Below are positions 34,426 to 45,266 of a DNA stretch of 64,000 nt, piece by piece. The translations under genes and the position numbers were made by a program. Location: positions 1,104,001 to 1,168,000 of the forward strand of contig WVSP01000001.1 of the NCBI GenBank assembly GCA_015689735.1, given 5' to 3'. Position 1 is the first letter of the stretch. Each line of letters starts with the position of its first letter. The stretch is from Rhodobacterales bacterium LSUCC0031. GTDB lineage: Bacteria > Pseudomonadota > Alphaproteobacteria > Rhodobacterales > Rhodobacteraceae. Under the pieces are notes generated by a model. That model saw nothing but the letters and a program-made list of their open reading frames with translations, did not search any database and was not told where the DNA came from.

Positions 34426-35634
34426 ATGGAAAAACCCGTTTTCACTGGATCATTCACCCAGCAAGAACCCATCCCCGAAGCTGCGATCGCGGCGGCGGTG
34501 GCGGTAATGCGCGCAGGTCGCTTGCACCGCTACAACCTTGCCCCGGGCGAAGAGGGGGAGGTGGCGGTGCTTGAACGCGAGTTCGCGGCCTTCACCGGGG
34601 CGCGCTATGCGCTCGCGGTGGCCTCGGGCGGCTATGCGATGGGCTGCGCGCTGCGGGCGCTGGGCGTGGGCGCGGGTGACAAGGTTTTGTCAAACGGGTT
34701 CACCCTCGCTCCCGTGCCGGGTGCGATCGCGAGCGTTGGGGCCACGCCGGTTTTTGTCGAAGTGACGGATGCCCTGACCATTGATCTGGACGATCTTGCA
34801 ACCAAGGCCGCGGCCAGCGGGGCCAAGACGCTGTTGCTGAGCCATATGCGCGGCCATATCTGTGATATGGATCGGTTGATGGCGATTGCCGCTGCCCATG
34901 GTCTCAGGGTGATCGAGGATTGCGCCCATACAATGGGCGCGGCGTGGAAGGGCGTGCCTTCGGGGCGGCACGGGGTACTTGGGTGCTACTCGACCCAGAC
35001 CTATAAACATATCAACTCGGGCGAGGGCGGTTTCTTGATCACCGATGATCCCGAGATCATGGCCCGCGCGGTGATGTTGTCGGGTTCCTATATGCTTTAC
35101 GGCAAACACACGGCGGCACCAGCCCCGGAAATGTTCGAAAAGGTCAAGTATGACACGCCCAATATCTCGGGGCGGATGGACCATCTGCGCGCTGCGATCC
35201 TGCGCCCGCAGCTAGCCGAACTGCCCGTTCAGGTCATGCGTTGGAACATGCTTTACCGCATGATGGAGGCAGGTCTGCGCAATATCGCGGGACTGCGCAT
35301 CGTTGAACGCCCACCACAAGAAAGCATCGTTGGATCGTCGTTCCAGTTCCTTTTGCCCGAATGGCCTGCCGACCGGGTTCGCGCGCTGTTGGCGGCCTGC
35401 GCCGCGCGGGGGGTGGAGTTGAAATGGTTCGGCGCGGCGGAACCCGTGGCTTTTACCTCGCGCTATGACAGTTGGCGCTATGCGCCGGCGCAAAGCCTGC
35501 CGCGCACCGATGCGATCTTGGCGGGGCTTATCGATATGCGCTTGCCGCTGACATTTTCAGAGGCCGATGTTGCCCTGATCGCGTCGATCATCCGTGACGA
35601 GGTGATGGGCCTGACCGTACAGGCGGCGGAGTAA
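34426..35634 (+). CDS. DegT/DnrJ/EryC1/StrS-family PLP aminotransferase
   Basis: A 402-residue sugar-aminotransferase-like enzyme. HTMGAAWKGVPSGRHGVLGC and YSTQTYKHINSGEGGFLITD (with the probable PLP lysine in TYKH) match the DegT family, which aminates keto-sugars for glycan or antibiotic synthesis. The ATG at 34426 gives a natural N-terminus; an in-frame TTG at 34390 overlapping the gph stop is an alternative. The substrate is unknown; no sugar dehydratase is adjacent. Confidence 0.85.
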   Translation: MEKPVFTGSFTQQEPIPEAAIAAAVAVMRAGRLHRYNLAPGEEGEVAVLEREFAAFTGARYALAVASGGYAMGCALRALGVGAGDKVLSNGFTLAPVPGAIASVGATPVFVEVTDALTIDLDDLATKAAASGAKTLLLSHMRGHICDMDRLMAIAAAHGLRVIEDCAHTMGAAWKGVPSGRHGVLGCYSTQTYKHINSGEGGFLITDDPEIMARAVMLSGSYMLYGKHTAAPAPEMFEKVKYDTPNISGRMDHLRAAILRPQLAELPVQVMRWNMLYRMMEAGLRNIAGLRIVERPPQESIVGSSFQFLLPEWPADRVRALLAACAARGVELKWFGAAEPVAFTSRYDSWRYAPAQSLPRTDAILAGLIDMRLPLTFSEADVALIASIIRDEVMGLTVQAAE

Positions 35635-35650
35635 ACGGGGACTGCCTTTC

Positions 35651-37294
35651 TCAGACCAACCGAGAGTTTTCCTTGGCTGCGCGCACGAAATCGCGAAACA
35701 GCGGATGTGGGGCAAGTGGCTTGGATTTCAATTCGGGGTGGAATTGTACGCCGATAAACCACGGGTGATCGGCGATCTCGACGATCTCGGGCAGGCGGCC
35801 ATCGGGTGACATGCCCGAAAAGCACAAGCCCTTGGCCTCGAGCGCCTCGCGGTACTTGATATCTACCTCATAGCGGTGGCGGTGGCGTTCCTCGATAGCG
35901 AGCGCGCCATAGGCCTCGGCCACTTTGGATCCTGCCTTCAACACCGCGTCATAAGCGCCCAGCCGCATCGTGCCGCCTTTTGCGTCGGTCAGTTTGCGTG
36001 TGACGGATTTATTGCCCTGCACCCATTCCTTGAGGTGGTAAACTACCGGCGTAAAACGCTTTTTTCCCGCCTCATGATCAAATTCCTCGGAGCCTGCATC
36101 GGCCAGATCGGCCAGATTGCGTGCTGCTTCGATCACGGCCATCTGCATGCCCAGACAGATGCCGAGATATGGCACCAGCCGCGTGCGGGCAAACTCGGCG
36201 GCCTTGATTTTGCCTTCGGTGCCGCGCTCGCCAAATCCGCCGGGGACCAAGATCGCGTCGAAGCCTTCGAGATAGGGGGCGGGATCCTCGCGTTCGAAAA
36301 TTTCGGCGTCGATCCATTCCGCGCGCACCTTGACGCGGTTGGCGATTCCACCATGGGTAAGCGCCTCGGCGATGGATTTATAGGCGTCTTCCAACTGGGT
36401 GTATTTGCCCACGATCGCCACGCGCACCTCGCCCTCGGGGTTGGCGATGCGGTCGGCCACATCTTCCCATGCCGACAGGTCGGGCTTGGGTGTGGGACTG
36501 ATCTGGAAGGCATCGAGAACGGCCTGATCCATCCCCTCGCGGTGATAGGCCAAGGGGGCCTCGTAGATCGAGGAGAGGTCTTGCGCCGCGATTACCGCCT
36601 CGGGGCGAACATTGCAAAACAGCGCCAATTTCTCACGTTCTTTCAGGGGGATCGGCCCCTCGGAGCGGCAGACGAGGATATCGGGCGCTATGCCGATCGA
36701 GCGCAATTCCTTGACGGAATGTTGGGTCGGCTTGGTCTTCAGTTCGCCGCTGGCCTTGATATAGGGCAGCAGCGTCAGATGCATGAAGATGCACTGCCCG
36801 CGCGGCTTGTCTTGACTGAATTGGCGGATCGCCTCGAAAAAGGGCAGACCCTCGATATCCCCGACGGTGCCGCCGATCTCGCAAAGCATGAAATCGACTT
36901 CTTCTTCGCCGATGCGGATGAAGTCTTTGATTTCGTTGGTGACATGGGGGATCACTTGGATTGTTTTGCCCAAGTAGTCGCCGCGGCGCTCTTTCTCGAG
37001 CACGTTGGAGTAAATGCGCCCCGACGACACCGAATCCGTCATACGCGCAGCCACGCCGGTAAAGCGTTCGTAATGCCCAAGATCGAGGTCGGTTTCCGCC
37101 CCGTCATCGGTGACGAAAACCTCGCCATGCTCAAAGGGCGACATCGTGCCGGGATCGACGTTGAGATAGGGGTCAAGCTTGCGCAGCCGCACGGTAAAGC
37201 CGCGTGCTTGCAACAGCGCGCCCAACGCCGCCGATGCCAGACCCTTGCCAAGCGAGGAGACCACACCGCCGGTGATGAAAATAAATCGCGCCAT
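35651..37294 (-). CDS. pyrG: CTP synthase
   Basis: A 547-residue enzyme of usual length that aminates UTP to CTP. The N-terminal synthetase begins [19 protein letters not shown] (P-loop) and carries [12 protein letters not shown]. The C-terminal class I glutaminase has [17 protein letters not shown] with the nucleophilic Cys and [11 protein letters not shown] with the His-x-Glu pair. It is downstream of secG on the same strand (168-bp gap with an 8-bp inverted repeat ACACATGA/TCATGTGT at 37407-37429). Confidence 0.97.
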   Translation of the reverse strand: MARFIFITGGVVSSLGKGLASAALGALLQARGFTVRLRKLDPYLNVDPGTMSPFEHGEVFVTDDGAETDLDLGHYERFTGVAARMTDSVSSGRIYSNVLEKERRGDYLGKTIQVIPHVTNEIKDFIRIGEEEVDFMLCEIGGTVGDIEGLPFFEAIRQFSQDKPRGQCIFMHLTLLPYIKASGELKTKPTQHSVKELRSIGIAPDILVCRSEGPIPLKEREKLALFCNVRPEAVIAAQDLSSIYEAPLAYHREGMDQAVLDAFQISPTPKPDLSAWEDVADRIANPEGEVRVAIVGKYTQLEDAYKSIAEALTHGGIANRVKVRAEWIDAEIFEREDPAPYLEGFDAILVPGGFGERGTEGKIKAAEFARTRLVPYLGICLGMQMAVIEAARNLADLADAGSEEFDHEAGKKRFTPVVYHLKEWVQGNKSVTRKLTDAKGGTMRLGAYDAVLKAGSKVAEAYGALAIEERHRHRYEVDIKYREALEAKGLCFSGMSPDGRLPEIVEIADHPWFIGVQFHPELKSKPLAPHPLFRDFVRAAKENSRLV

Positions 37295-37462
37295 GTCAGC
37301 AAACCTTCCCGTGCCGGAGCGCGCCGCTTTGGCTGCGGCCTGCCCTTATCCTTGTATCACGGGATTTGATCCTAACTGGATTCGCGCCATCACCGCAAGG
37401 CGCGCGACACATGATCTTGGGTCATGTGTGCGGATAACGCTAAATATACGAAAAACCGGCGA

Positions 37463-37822
37463 TCAGTCGGCGCGTGGCGGCAAAAGCGGCGCGTCGCCGG
37501 ACACCGGCGGCAGCAAATCCGACGCCGGCGGAAGCGCAAGCCCGTCGCCACCATCGGTTGCCGTGCCTGCGCCGATCCGGTCCAGCACCGACGAGCCGGC
37601 CGAGTTTTGTGCCGCGATGATCGTCAAGGTGATCGAAGTCGCGAGAAAGGCAATCGCAAAGGCCCATGTCAGCTTGCCCAGAGCGGTTGCCGCTTGGCGA
37701 CCGCTCATCACGCCGCCGCCACCACCAAGACCCAAGCCGCCACCCTCGGAGCGCTGCAAAAGCACAACGCCAATCAAGCAGACCGCAAGGATCAGATGCA
37801 CGACGAGGATGATGTTTTCCAT
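37463..37822 (-). CDS. secG: Preprotein translocase subunit SecG
   Basis: A 119-residue protein with two transmembrane helices: residues 3-20 (IILVVHLILAVCLIGVVLL) and about 50-70 (LTWAFAIAFLATSITLTII), joined by the conserved LLQRSEGGGLGLGGGGG loop. The C-terminal tail is Pro/Asp-rich, as in other alphaproteobacterial SecG. It is the non-essential helper of SecYE. Confidence 0.93.
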   Translation of the reverse strand: MENIILVVHLILAVCLIGVVLLQRSEGGGLGLGGGGGVMSGRQAATALGKLTWAFAIAFLATSITLTIIAAQNSAGSSVLDRIGAGTATDGGDGLALPPASDLLPPVSGDAPLLPPRAD

Positions 37823-37861
37823 TGGCGGTGTCCTTCGCGAGGCCTGGCGCGGATTTCGGCT

Positions 37862-37890
37862 TACTTATGAGATGCGGCATGCCGCCGCAA
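37862..37890 (-). promoter_or_regulatory. Possible sigma-70-type promoter for secG
   Basis: Read on the minus strand: TTGCGG, 17-bp spacer, TAAGTA, ending about 40 bp upstream of the secG ATG. Match by eye only. Confidence 0.35.
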
Positions 37891-38133
37891 GCCCAAGTCA
37901 GTCAACCATAACGCGAGTCGCCCCTGTATTTGAAACTTTTTTATTTCCAATGCATTTCTTGGCGTTGCAGTACACCGATGTATGCCATTCCCCGTTTCAC
38001 GCCAGCCGATCCGGCGGCATGTGGCGGCATGTCGCGCCGCAATGTGGATTTCAGCCGATTCTTGCCATCTTGCGCTTCCAACCCGCGCGGTGGGCCGTTA
38101 TAGCCCGCCCGGGTCGCAATCGGAGGATCTGCC

Positions 38134-39429
38134 ATGGCTAATGTCGTCGTTGTTGGGGCCCAGTGGGGCGATGAAGGCAAAGGCAAGATCGTCGATTGGC
38201 TGTCGGAGCGCGCCGATGTGATCGCGCGCTTTCAAGGCGGCCACAATGCGGGCCACACGCTGGTCATTGACGGCAAGGTCTATAAGCTGAATGCACTGCC
38301 CTCGGGCGTGGTGCGCGGCGGCAAGCTGAGCGTGATCGGCAATGGCGTGGTGCTGGACCCGTGGCACCTCGTGGCTGAAATTGCAGCGATCCGCCAGCAA
38401 GGGGTCGATATCACCCCCGAGACGTTGATGATTGCGGAGAACACGCCGCTGATCCTTCCGATTCATGGCGAGTTGGACCGCGCGCGGGAAGAAGCGGCCA
38501 GCGCCGGGACGAAAATCGGTACGACAGGGCGCGGCATTGGACCCGCCTATGAGGATAAGGTGGGTCGGCGTTCCGTGCGGGTGGCGGACCTCGCCGATGA
38601 TGCGACGCTTCAGGCGCGCGTTGATCGTGCGCTTCAGCATCACAACCCGCTGCGCCGCGGTTTGGGTATTGCCGAAGTGGATCGTGACGCGCTTTTGGCC
38701 AAGTTGCGCGCCATCGCCCCTGAGATCCTGTCTTATGCCGCGCCGGTCTGGAAGGTGCTGAACGAGAAACGCAAGGCAGGCAAGCGTATCTTGTTCGAAG
38801 GCGCCCAAGGTGCGCTGCTCGACATTGATTTCGGCACCTATCCTTTCGTGACGTCCTCGAATGTGATCGCAGGGCAAGCGGCGACAGGTGTTGGCTTGGG
38901 GCCAACGGCGATCAATTACGTCCTGGGGATCGTCAAGGCCTACACGACCCGCGTGGGCGAGGGGCCGTTTCCGACCGAACTCAAGGATGCTGATGGCCAG
39001 CGCTTGGGCGAGCGGGGGCGCGAGTTTGGCACCGTGACGGGGCGCAAGCGGCGCTGCGGCTGGTTCGACGCCTGCCTTGTGCGCCAGACCTGTGCAACCA
39101 GTGGGGTCAAAGGGATCGCGCTGACCAAGCTCGATGTACTGGACGGTTTTGCGACGCTGAAGATCTGCGTGGGCTATGATCTGGATGGGCGGCGGCTCGA
39201 TTATCTGCCCACGGCCGCCGATCAGCAGGCGCGCTGCACGCCCATCTATGAGGACATGCCCGGCTGGTCAGCCTCGACCGAAGGGGCGCGCAGCTGGGCC
39301 GATCTGCCCGCCGAGGCGGTGAAATATGTCCGCCGCATCGAAGAGTTGATCGAATGCCCGGTGGCGCTACTGTCCACCTCACCCGAGCGGGATGACACGA
39401 TCCTTGTGACCGATCCCTTCGCAGATTGA
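38134..39429 (+). CDS. purA: Adenylosuccinate synthetase
   Basis: A 431-residue enzyme. It joins IMP and aspartate with GTP in AMP synthesis. [21 protein letters not shown] at the start is the P-loop signature (split here at its middle by [12 protein letters not shown]), followed by [10 protein letters not shown] and [12 protein letters not shown]. The 311-bp gap upstream, shared with the divergent secG, holds AT-rich promoter-like sequence but no gene. Confidence 0.97.
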   Translation: MANVVVVGAQWGDEGKGKIVDWLSERADVIARFQGGHNAGHTLVIDGKVYKLNALPSGVVRGGKLSVIGNGVVLDPWHLVAEIAAIRQQGVDITPETLMIAENTPLILPIHGELDRAREEAASAGTKIGTTGRGIGPAYEDKVGRRSVRVADLADDATLQARVDRALQHHNPLRRGLGIAEVDRDALLAKLRAIAPEILSYAAPVWKVLNEKRKAGKRILFEGAQGALLDIDFGTYPFVTSSNVIAGQAATGVGLGPTAINYVLGIVKAYTTRVGEGPFPTELKDADGQRLGERGREFGTVTGRKRRCGWFDACLVRQTCATSGVKGIALTKLDVLDGFATLKICVGYDLDGRRLDYLPTAADQQARCTPIYEDMPGWSASTEGARSWADLPAEAVKYVRRIEELIECPVALLSTSPERDDTILVTDPFAD

Positions 39430-39444
39430 TTTGGACGAAGATGC

Positions 39445-39675
39445 ATGGCGTTAAGCTATAAAACCCGGCGGCGCTTGTCGCTTTTGATCCTACTGATGGG
39501 CATGCCTGCCTATATCGCCTTGGCTTGGTGGATCATGAGCTTGTTCGCGCGGCCAAGCCTTTGGCTGGAATTCGCCATTTATGTCATCTTGGGCATCTTG
39601 TGGGCTTTGCCCTTGAAGGCGATTTTCAAAGGCGTCGGTCAGGCCGACCCAGACGCGCCGCGCGACGAAACCTGA
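39445..39675 (+). CDS. DUF2842 small membrane protein
   Basis: A 76-residue protein with two transmembrane helices (LLILLMGMPAYIALAWWIM and FAIYVILGILWALPLKAIF) and a basic N-terminus, matching DUF2842. It is 15 bp after purA and followed at once by a strong terminator. Function is unknown. Confidence 0.88.
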   Translation: MALSYKTRRRLSLLILLMGMPAYIALAWWIMSLFARPSLWLEFAIYVILGILWALPLKAIFKGVGQADPDAPRDET

Positions 39676-39690
39676 GCGAGGTCGAGATGG

Positions 39691-39727
39691 AAAAAAGCCC
39701 CGTCGCTATGCAGCGCGGGGCCTTTTT
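39691..39727. terminator. Bidirectional intrinsic terminator
   Basis: An A-tract, GCCCCG / CGGGGC stem with inner CGCT/AGCG pairs, then a T-tract. It serves the purA-DUF2842 unit on one strand and the convergent large acidic-protein gene on the other. Confidence 0.9.
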
Positions 39728-39742
39728 CGAGGGTCGGCCTGG

Positions 39743-42037
39743 TTATTGTGTATGCGCGAGGCGGAAAGCACCGCGCGCGACACGCGCGATCCTGCCTTGA
39801 CGCATCAATTCGCCAAAGCTGTGCAACATGTCCTCCCGGCTGATCGATTGATCGGTCGCCTCTGCGATCATGCGAAACAATTCGGCCCGGTCAAAGGTGC
39901 CTGTGCTAAAAATGCCTTGCGCGTAACCGGCGGCCAATTCGATCACCTCGTCGATTTCGACAGCATCGCTTTTTTCGAGGATCTTGGCGAAATGCTCGAT
40001 ATGGTCGGGCGTGATCACCGCAGGTGCCGGTGCGGGCGGGGTTTGTGCAGCCGGTGCCGGTGCCGCTGTCGCGGTAGGCGCGGGCTGTGATGCGGTGGCA
40101 TCCTCGGCCCGGCGCAAGCTCATGATGACGCTGGCGCGTTGGGCCAATTGCGCGAGGGAGTTGGTGATCGTACCCGGTGCCTGCGCGGTGTCGCTTGTCG
40201 TTTCTACCACGCGCGGTGCAGTGTCGGCTGTGGTTTGCGCAAAGTCGGAGGCCATGACGCGGCGCGGGCGGACAGGTTCAGCCAGCGCACCGGCGACGGA
40301 GGTATCGGTGTCGATGCGTTGCTCTGAAACCAAGATCAGGGGCGATGGGCGCGCGGCCTCGGCCCGACGGGTGACATCCACGCGAATGCGGCGGGGATGC
40401 ATGACTTGGGCAAGATCCTCGCGATAGGCGGCAGTATCGTCAGCGGTCGTATCCGTGGCGGGGGCGAGTTCCAGCTCGGCGCTGCGCGCGGCGACGGCAG
40501 CCTTGAGATGGGCGATATTGGCCCGGCGGCGGCTGGTGTCGGCATGGCTGAGATGGTTCTCCGTGGTGGCAAAGAGGCGATCGGCGGCTTCGAGCAAGCC
40601 CGGTTCGCGGCCCGCCTCGGCCGCGGTTTGCGCGTTGTGGCGCATTGCGTCGTGGGGCTGCGCAGTAGGGGCGATGTCGCGCGCAGTTGCGGCGGTAATT
40701 GCGGCGGTGATGGCAGCATCATCGTCGGTTGGTGCATTGTCATCATCGAAATCCGCCTCGAAATGGACGAGTTTGACGACGGCGCCTGCGGCCGGGGCGG
40801 GTTCCTGTGCGGGGGCAGGAGCGGCGCGGGTTTCGGTTGCAAGTTCATTGGCCAGCGCGGCAAGCGTGATGCTGTCGTGCTGGTCGTCTTGTTTCTTGTC
40901 GGCCTGATGTGGCGGGGTGTTTGGTGCCGGTTCTGGCGCCGCTTGGTGCAGTTGCGACGCATCGTCATGGTCATTGGCGACTTCGTCCGCCTCTGCATCG
41001 CGCGCGGCGCGTCGGATGCGCGCTAAGCGATCGGCAACCGCGCTTGCGTCCATCGCGGGGACATTGCCGACCAGGGAAGCGACATCGAGCGGCGTCTCGT
41101 CTTGCGCGACACTGGCAAAAAACGCCTCTTGCGCTTGCAGATCCACAACGTCGTCGGCAGGCGTGAAGGGCGTGAAGGGCGTGAGGGGTTCAGCGGGCGC
41201 GGTGTCTGCTTCAATTGATGCGGCCATGCTTGCGGCGACAGCGGCGAGTGTGTCGGCATCATCCTTCCCATCATGGGGGGGCTGGGCGCTTGCGGCCACA
41301 TGCTCTGAGGCGTCCTCTGCCATATCGGGAGCGGTTGCGGTGTCTGTCGCATCCAGCACGGGTGCGGCTTCTGTGACGTTACAATCTGGCGCCTCTGGCA
41401 AGAGGGCGCTCTTATCTTCGGCGGTGACCGCCCCTGCGACTTGCGCCGCTTGGGCGAGGTCATGTGCTTGCGTATCGTTGTCAGCGTCGGGTGTTGCCTG
41501 CGCATGGCTTGCTGGTTCAGCGGTCGCGTCGGGTGCGCTGTCTTGGGTTGCAGGAACATCAAGCATGTCTTGGGGTGCGTCCGCTTGCGCGGCGTCGGTC
41601 ATGCTCGCAGCGGGCGCGATCGCCAAGGCTGCTGCCGCCAAATCAAGTGTCGGCTCTTCAAACACGCTGTCATCATCAGCGAACGGATCGGCCTCTGCCA
41701 CCGCGACAGGCGTTTGCGGCACGGGCGTTTCGGGGTCTGGTTTGCTGTCAGTGGCGGTTGGCACGACAGGATCGAGTGCCTCGGGCCGGGCGCGCAGCAA
41801 AAGACCCGTTTCCATGATCCGCGCCTCGACCCGGCGCTGGATCGCGGCTTCGGTGATGCGGTGCAACATCTCGGTGTCGGGGGTGGGCGGTTCAGCCCCG
41901 AAAAAGCGGTCTTCGGCGGCAAGGTCGCGGAAATACTCTGCAATCGCCTTCATCGCTTCAAAGGGATTGTCAAAACCTTCGAGGGTGCAAGAAAAGGTGC
42001 CATAGGACACCGTCAAGATCTTGTTTGCGTCACTCAT
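39743..42037 (-). CDS. Large acidic protein with conserved ends, unknown function
   Basis: A 764-residue protein. The N-terminal about 85 residues look folded ([40 protein letters not shown]), as do the last about 90 ([40 protein letters not shown]). Between them lie roughly 550 residues rich in Ala, Asp, Thr, Pro and Gln, likely disordered. No signal peptide, membrane segment or catalytic motif is seen. It is monocistronic, convergent with DUF2842 and divergent from thiN. I do not recognise a named family; the layout suggests a scaffold. Confidence 0.75.
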   Translation of the reverse strand: MSDANKILTVSYGTFSCTLEGFDNPFEAMKAIAEYFRDLAAEDRFFGAEPPTPDTEMLHRITEAAIQRRVEARIMETGLLLRARPEALDPVVPTATDSKPDPETPVPQTPVAVAEADPFADDDSVFEEPTLDLAAAALAIAPAASMTDAAQADAPQDMLDVPATQDSAPDATAEPASHAQATPDADNDTQAHDLAQAAQVAGAVTAEDKSALLPEAPDCNVTEAAPVLDATDTATAPDMAEDASEHVAASAQPPHDGKDDADTLAAVAASMAASIEADTAPAEPLTPFTPFTPADDVVDLQAQEAFFASVAQDETPLDVASLVGNVPAMDASAVADRLARIRRAARDAEADEVANDHDDASQLHQAAPEPAPNTPPHQADKKQDDQHDSITLAALANELATETRAAPAPAQEPAPAAGAVVKLVHFEADFDDDNAPTDDDAAITAAITAATARDIAPTAQPHDAMRHNAQTAAEAGREPGLLEAADRLFATTENHLSHADTSRRRANIAHLKAAVAARSAELELAPATDTTADDTAAYREDLAQVMHPRRIRVDVTRRAEAARPSPLILVSEQRIDTDTSVAGALAEPVRPRRVMASDFAQTTADTAPRVVETTSDTAQAPGTITNSLAQLAQRASVIMSLRRAEDATASQPAPTATAAPAPAAQTPPAPAPAVITPDHIEHFAKILEKSDAVEIDEVIELAAGYAQGIFSTGTFDRAELFRMIAEATDQSISREDMLHSFGELMRQGRIARVARGAFRLAHTQ

Positions 42038-42156
42038 CGTTCTCGTACTCTGCTCGACGGGCTATGCCAGTCTTTTAATTATTGCATTCAATCTGACAAA
42101 GTGATTCCCCACAAAGGCGACAGTAATTGGGCATTTCAAAGGAGATTTTCCCCAAT

Positions 42157-42876
42157 ATGGGCAACAATGGGCCAAGCCATGCGCCGCTGTTCCAGACGGG
42201 CCGGGCGGTGACGCTGTTGGGCGGCGGGGCCGTGGCGCGCACCGATCTGGATCTGGCACTGGCGCTTGCCCCTGATCTGGTCGCCGCCGATGGTGGGGCG
42301 GCGCATGGTGTTGCAGCCGGTCATATCCCCTTGGCGGTCTATGGCGATATGGACAGCCTCAGCGCCGAAGCGCGCGCGGTCATTCCGCCTGCGCGCATCC
42401 ATGCCTTGGCCGAGCAAGATAGCACCGATTTCGACAAGGCATTGCGCCATATCGATGCGCCGCTGGTCATCGCGGTCGGGTTCACCGGCGCCCGCGTTGA
42501 TCATGAACTGGCCGTTTACCATGCGCTTGCCGCCCGGTCCGCGCTGCGCTGTATCATTTTGGGGGGGCATGATGTCGTGGTGCATGCCCCACCGCGCCTG
42601 ATGCTTGATCTGCCTAAACAAACGCGCCTGTCGCTGTTTCCTCTGACCGATGTCACGGGAACGAGCCAAGGCTTGGCTTGGCCGATTGACGACATCGCTT
42701 TTCACCCGGCCCGCAGGATCGGCACCTCGAATGTGACGACAGGGGCGATGGTGGATCTGCGTTTTGATGGGCCGGGTATGCTGGTGATCTTGCCGCGTGA
42801 TCATCTTGCGGCAGTTGCCGCCGCTCTGCGCGCGGCGTCAGTTTGGTCTCGCACCACGGGCGCGGCTTGGGTATGA
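42157..42876 (+). CDS. thiN: Thiamine diphosphokinase
   Basis: A 239-residue enzyme converting thiamine to thiamine diphosphate. VAADGGAAHGVAAG, YGDMDSL, EQDSTDFDKALRH and GFTGARVDHELAVYHAL are the expected motifs. The ATG at 42157 has AAAGGAG upstream; an in-frame TTG ten codons earlier is a weaker alternative. It is 39 bp before rpiA on the same strand. Confidence 0.92.
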   Translation: MGNNGPSHAPLFQTGRAVTLLGGGAVARTDLDLALALAPDLVAADGGAAHGVAAGHIPLAVYGDMDSLSAEARAVIPPARIHALAEQDSTDFDKALRHIDAPLVIAVGFTGARVDHELAVYHALAARSALRCIILGGHDVVVHAPPRLMLDLPKQTRLSLFPLTDVTGTSQGLAWPIDDIAFHPARRIGTSNVTTGAMVDLRFDGPGMLVILPRDHLAAVAAALRAASVWSRTTGAAWV

Positions 42877-42915
42877 ACATGATGCAACCAGGCCCCACAG
42901 GAGTGCAGTAGTCTC

Positions 42916-43704
42916 ATGACCGCCGAGCTTTCACCCATCGATAAAGCCAAATATGTGGCCGCGCGCCGCGCGGTGGAATTTGTGGAAGACGGGATGCGTG
43001 TCGGCCTTGGCACCGGTTCGACAGCGGCGTGGATGGTGCGCTGCTTGGGCGAATTGGTGCGCGAGGAGGGGATGAAGATCACCGGCGTCGCCACCTCGGC
43101 GCGCACAGCCCAGCTTGCCGCCGAGGTTGGTGTGCCGATCAAGACCCTCGACGAGGTGCGCTGGCTTGATCTGACCATCGACGGAGCCGATGAATACGAC
43201 GCCAATCTGAACCTGATCAAAGGTGGCGGCGGCGCGCTGTTGCAAGAAAAGATCGTGGCCACCGCCTCGGACCAGATGATCGTGATCGCCGACCCCAGCA
43301 AACAGGTCGATAGCCTTGGGGCCTTTCCGCTGCCGGTCGAGGTGATCCCGTTTGGTTGGCAGACCACCAAGGCGCTGATCGAAGAAATGCTGGCCAATGT
43401 CGAAGTTGCAGGACGCGCAGCCAGCCTACGGTTGAACGGTGCCACTCCGTTTCGGACAGATGAGGGGAACTATATCCTTGATCTGAACCTGCGCCGGATC
43501 GCCAATCCAACACAGCTGAGCCTTGTGCTCAACCAGATCCCCGGCGTGGTTGAAAATGGCCTTTTCCTCGATATTTGCGATGTGATCGTGATCGGCAAAT
43601 CCGATGGCACGGTCGAGGTACGCGATATCAATAACGGCACCGTCGCGCATGAGCGTATCGATATTGCCGACACCGAGAACCTTTTCGTCGACAAGGCGGA
43701 ATAG
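42916..43704 (+). CDS. rpiA: Ribose-5-phosphate isomerase A
   Basis: A 262-residue enzyme of the pentose phosphate pathway. Motifs: GLGTGSTAAWMV, TIDGADEYD, LIKGGGGALLQEKI. The C-terminal about 30 residues (VIGKSDGTVEVRDINNGTV) extend past the usual core, common in this order. It is followed by gor after 102 bp. Confidence 0.95.
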   Translation: MTAELSPIDKAKYVAARRAVEFVEDGMRVGLGTGSTAAWMVRCLGELVREEGMKITGVATSARTAQLAAEVGVPIKTLDEVRWLDLTIDGADEYDANLNLIKGGGGALLQEKIVATASDQMIVIADPSKQVDSLGAFPLPVEVIPFGWQTTKALIEEMLANVEVAGRAASLRLNGATPFRTDEGNYILDLNLRRIANPTQLSLVLNQIPGVVENGLFLDICDVIVIGKSDGTVEVRDINNGTVAHERIDIADTENLFVDKAE

Positions 43705-43806
43705 TCGGAACCGGCGGGCTTGCGGCTGGTCGCATAGGCGGCGGCCGGCAGGGCCATTTTCATACGGAATATGCGGCGCGGCGCGCCCAAAAGGTGGCAA
43801 GGCAAG

Positions 43807-45168
43807 ATGACCGACTTTGACTATGATCTTTTCGTCATCGGTGGCGGCTCGGGCGGGGTGCGCGCCGCGCGGGTGGCGGCTGCGACAGGGGCGCGGGTGG
43901 GCTTGGCCGAAGACAGCCGCATGGGCGGAACATGCGTGATCCGGGGCTGTGTGCCGAAAAAGCTGATGGTGTTTGCAAGCGCCTATCGCGAAGGGTTTGC
44001 CGATGCGCGGGCCTACGGCTGGGACCTGACCGAAGGAGCCTTTGATTGGGCGCAGTTTTCTGGCCAGCTCCATGCCGAGTTGGACCGCCTCGAAGGGGTC
44101 TATCGCCGCTTGTTGGACGGATCGGGCGTGGTCGTTCATGATCAGCGCGCGCGGTTGCGCGACCCGCACACGGTCGCGCTTGCCGATGGTCGCACGATCA
44201 CGGCCAAGCATATCTTGATTGCGACGGGCGGCCGGCCTGTGCGCCCCGATCTGCCCAATGCCGACCTTGGGATGGTGTCCGATGACATCTTCGCGATGAA
44301 GACCTTGCCCCGCGCGATGCTGATCGTAGGCGGCGGCTATATCGCCTGCGAGTTTGCGGGCATCCTGAACGGCCTTGGCGTGGAGGTGACGCAATTTTAC
44401 CGCGGTGCGCAAATCCTGCGCGGTTTCGACGATGAGGCACGCGACCTGATCGCCACGCAGATGCGCGAAAAGGGCGTCGATCTGCGGCTTGGCACCGATG
44501 TGGTGGCGATGGCCCCATCCGCCGATGGCGCGATCGCGGTCAGGGGCTCGGATGGGTCGGATCGCAGCTATGACGCTGTTCTGTTCGCCACGGGCCGCGC
44601 GCCAAATACGCGCGATCTCGGGCTGGAGGCGCTTGCTGTGGCACTGGGCCGCCACGGCGAGATCGTGGTCGATCAATTCTCGCAGACCAACGTTCCTTCG
44701 GTCTTCGCGATTGGTGATGTGACAAACCGCGTCACGCTGACACCTGTCGCGATCCGCGAGGCGATGGCCTTTGTCGAGACGGTGTTCAAGGGCAACCCGA
44801 CCCCGGTCGATCACGCGCTGATCCCTTCGGCGGTATTTACCCAGCCTGAATTCGGCACTGTCGGTCTGTCTGAAGAGGCGGCCCGCGCCCAAGAACCCGT
44901 CGAGATCTACGCAACCTCTTTCCGCCCGATGCAATCGGCCTTTGCCGGTCGCGCCGATCGCGTGATGATGAAACTTGTCGTCAGCCAAGCCACGCGCAAG
45001 GTTTTGGGCTGTCATATCGTCGCGCCAAATGCCGGTGAGATGATCCAGCTTGCGGGTATCGCGATCAAGATGGGCGCAACGAAAGAAGACTTTGACCGCA
45101 CCGTGGCGGTGCATCCGACCATGTCCGAAGAACTGGTCACGATGAAAACGCCGGTGCGCATGGCTTGA
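43807..45168 (+). CDS. gor: Glutathione-disulfide reductase
   Basis: A 453-residue FAD/NADPH oxidoreductase. FVIGGGSGGVRAARVAA is the FAD-binding fold, GGTCVIRGCVPKKLMV the redox disulfide with the glutathione-reductase spacing, and VHPTMSEELVTMKTP the C-terminal His-Glu dyad. NADPH binding follows IVGGGYIACEFAG. The ATG at 43807 is chosen over an upstream in-frame ATG because family proteins start here. Confidence 0.95.
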   Translation: MTDFDYDLFVIGGGSGGVRAARVAAATGARVGLAEDSRMGGTCVIRGCVPKKLMVFASAYREGFADARAYGWDLTEGAFDWAQFSGQLHAELDRLEGVYRRLLDGSGVVVHDQRARLRDPHTVALADGRTITAKHILIATGGRPVRPDLPNADLGMVSDDIFAMKTLPRAMLIVGGGYIACEFAGILNGLGVEVTQFYRGAQILRGFDDEARDLIATQMREKGVDLRLGTDVVAMAPSADGAIAVRGSDGSDRSYDAVLFATGRAPNTRDLGLEALAVALGRHGEIVVDQFSQTNVPSVFAIGDVTNRVTLTPVAIREAMAFVETVFKGNPTPVDHALIPSAVFTQPEFGTVGLSEEAARAQEPVEIYATSFRPMQSAFAGRADRVMMKLVVSQATRKVLGCHIVAPNAGEMIQLAGIAIKMGATKEDFDRTVAVHPTMSEELVTMKTPVRMA

Positions 45169-45266
45169 TATTGGGGCAAAAACGCCCAGCTTGGCGTGTA
45201 AACAGGGGCGCGCGCCCCCATATGCATGCTTGACGACGACCAGATTTGTGAGGGGAACAACAATCA

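Noticed and set aside
37407-37429. Inverted repeat ACACATGA/TCATGTGT between secG and pyrG as a terminator or pyrG attenuator
   Set aside because: It lacks a T-tract and a leader with pyrimidine-sensing features is not evident; noted only within the pyrG entry.
39743-42037. Possible DNA repeat array within the acidic protein gene
   Set aside because: The apparent repetitiveness comes from biased Ala/Asp/Thr/Pro codons; I found no regular repeat unit and no CRISPR-like spacing.
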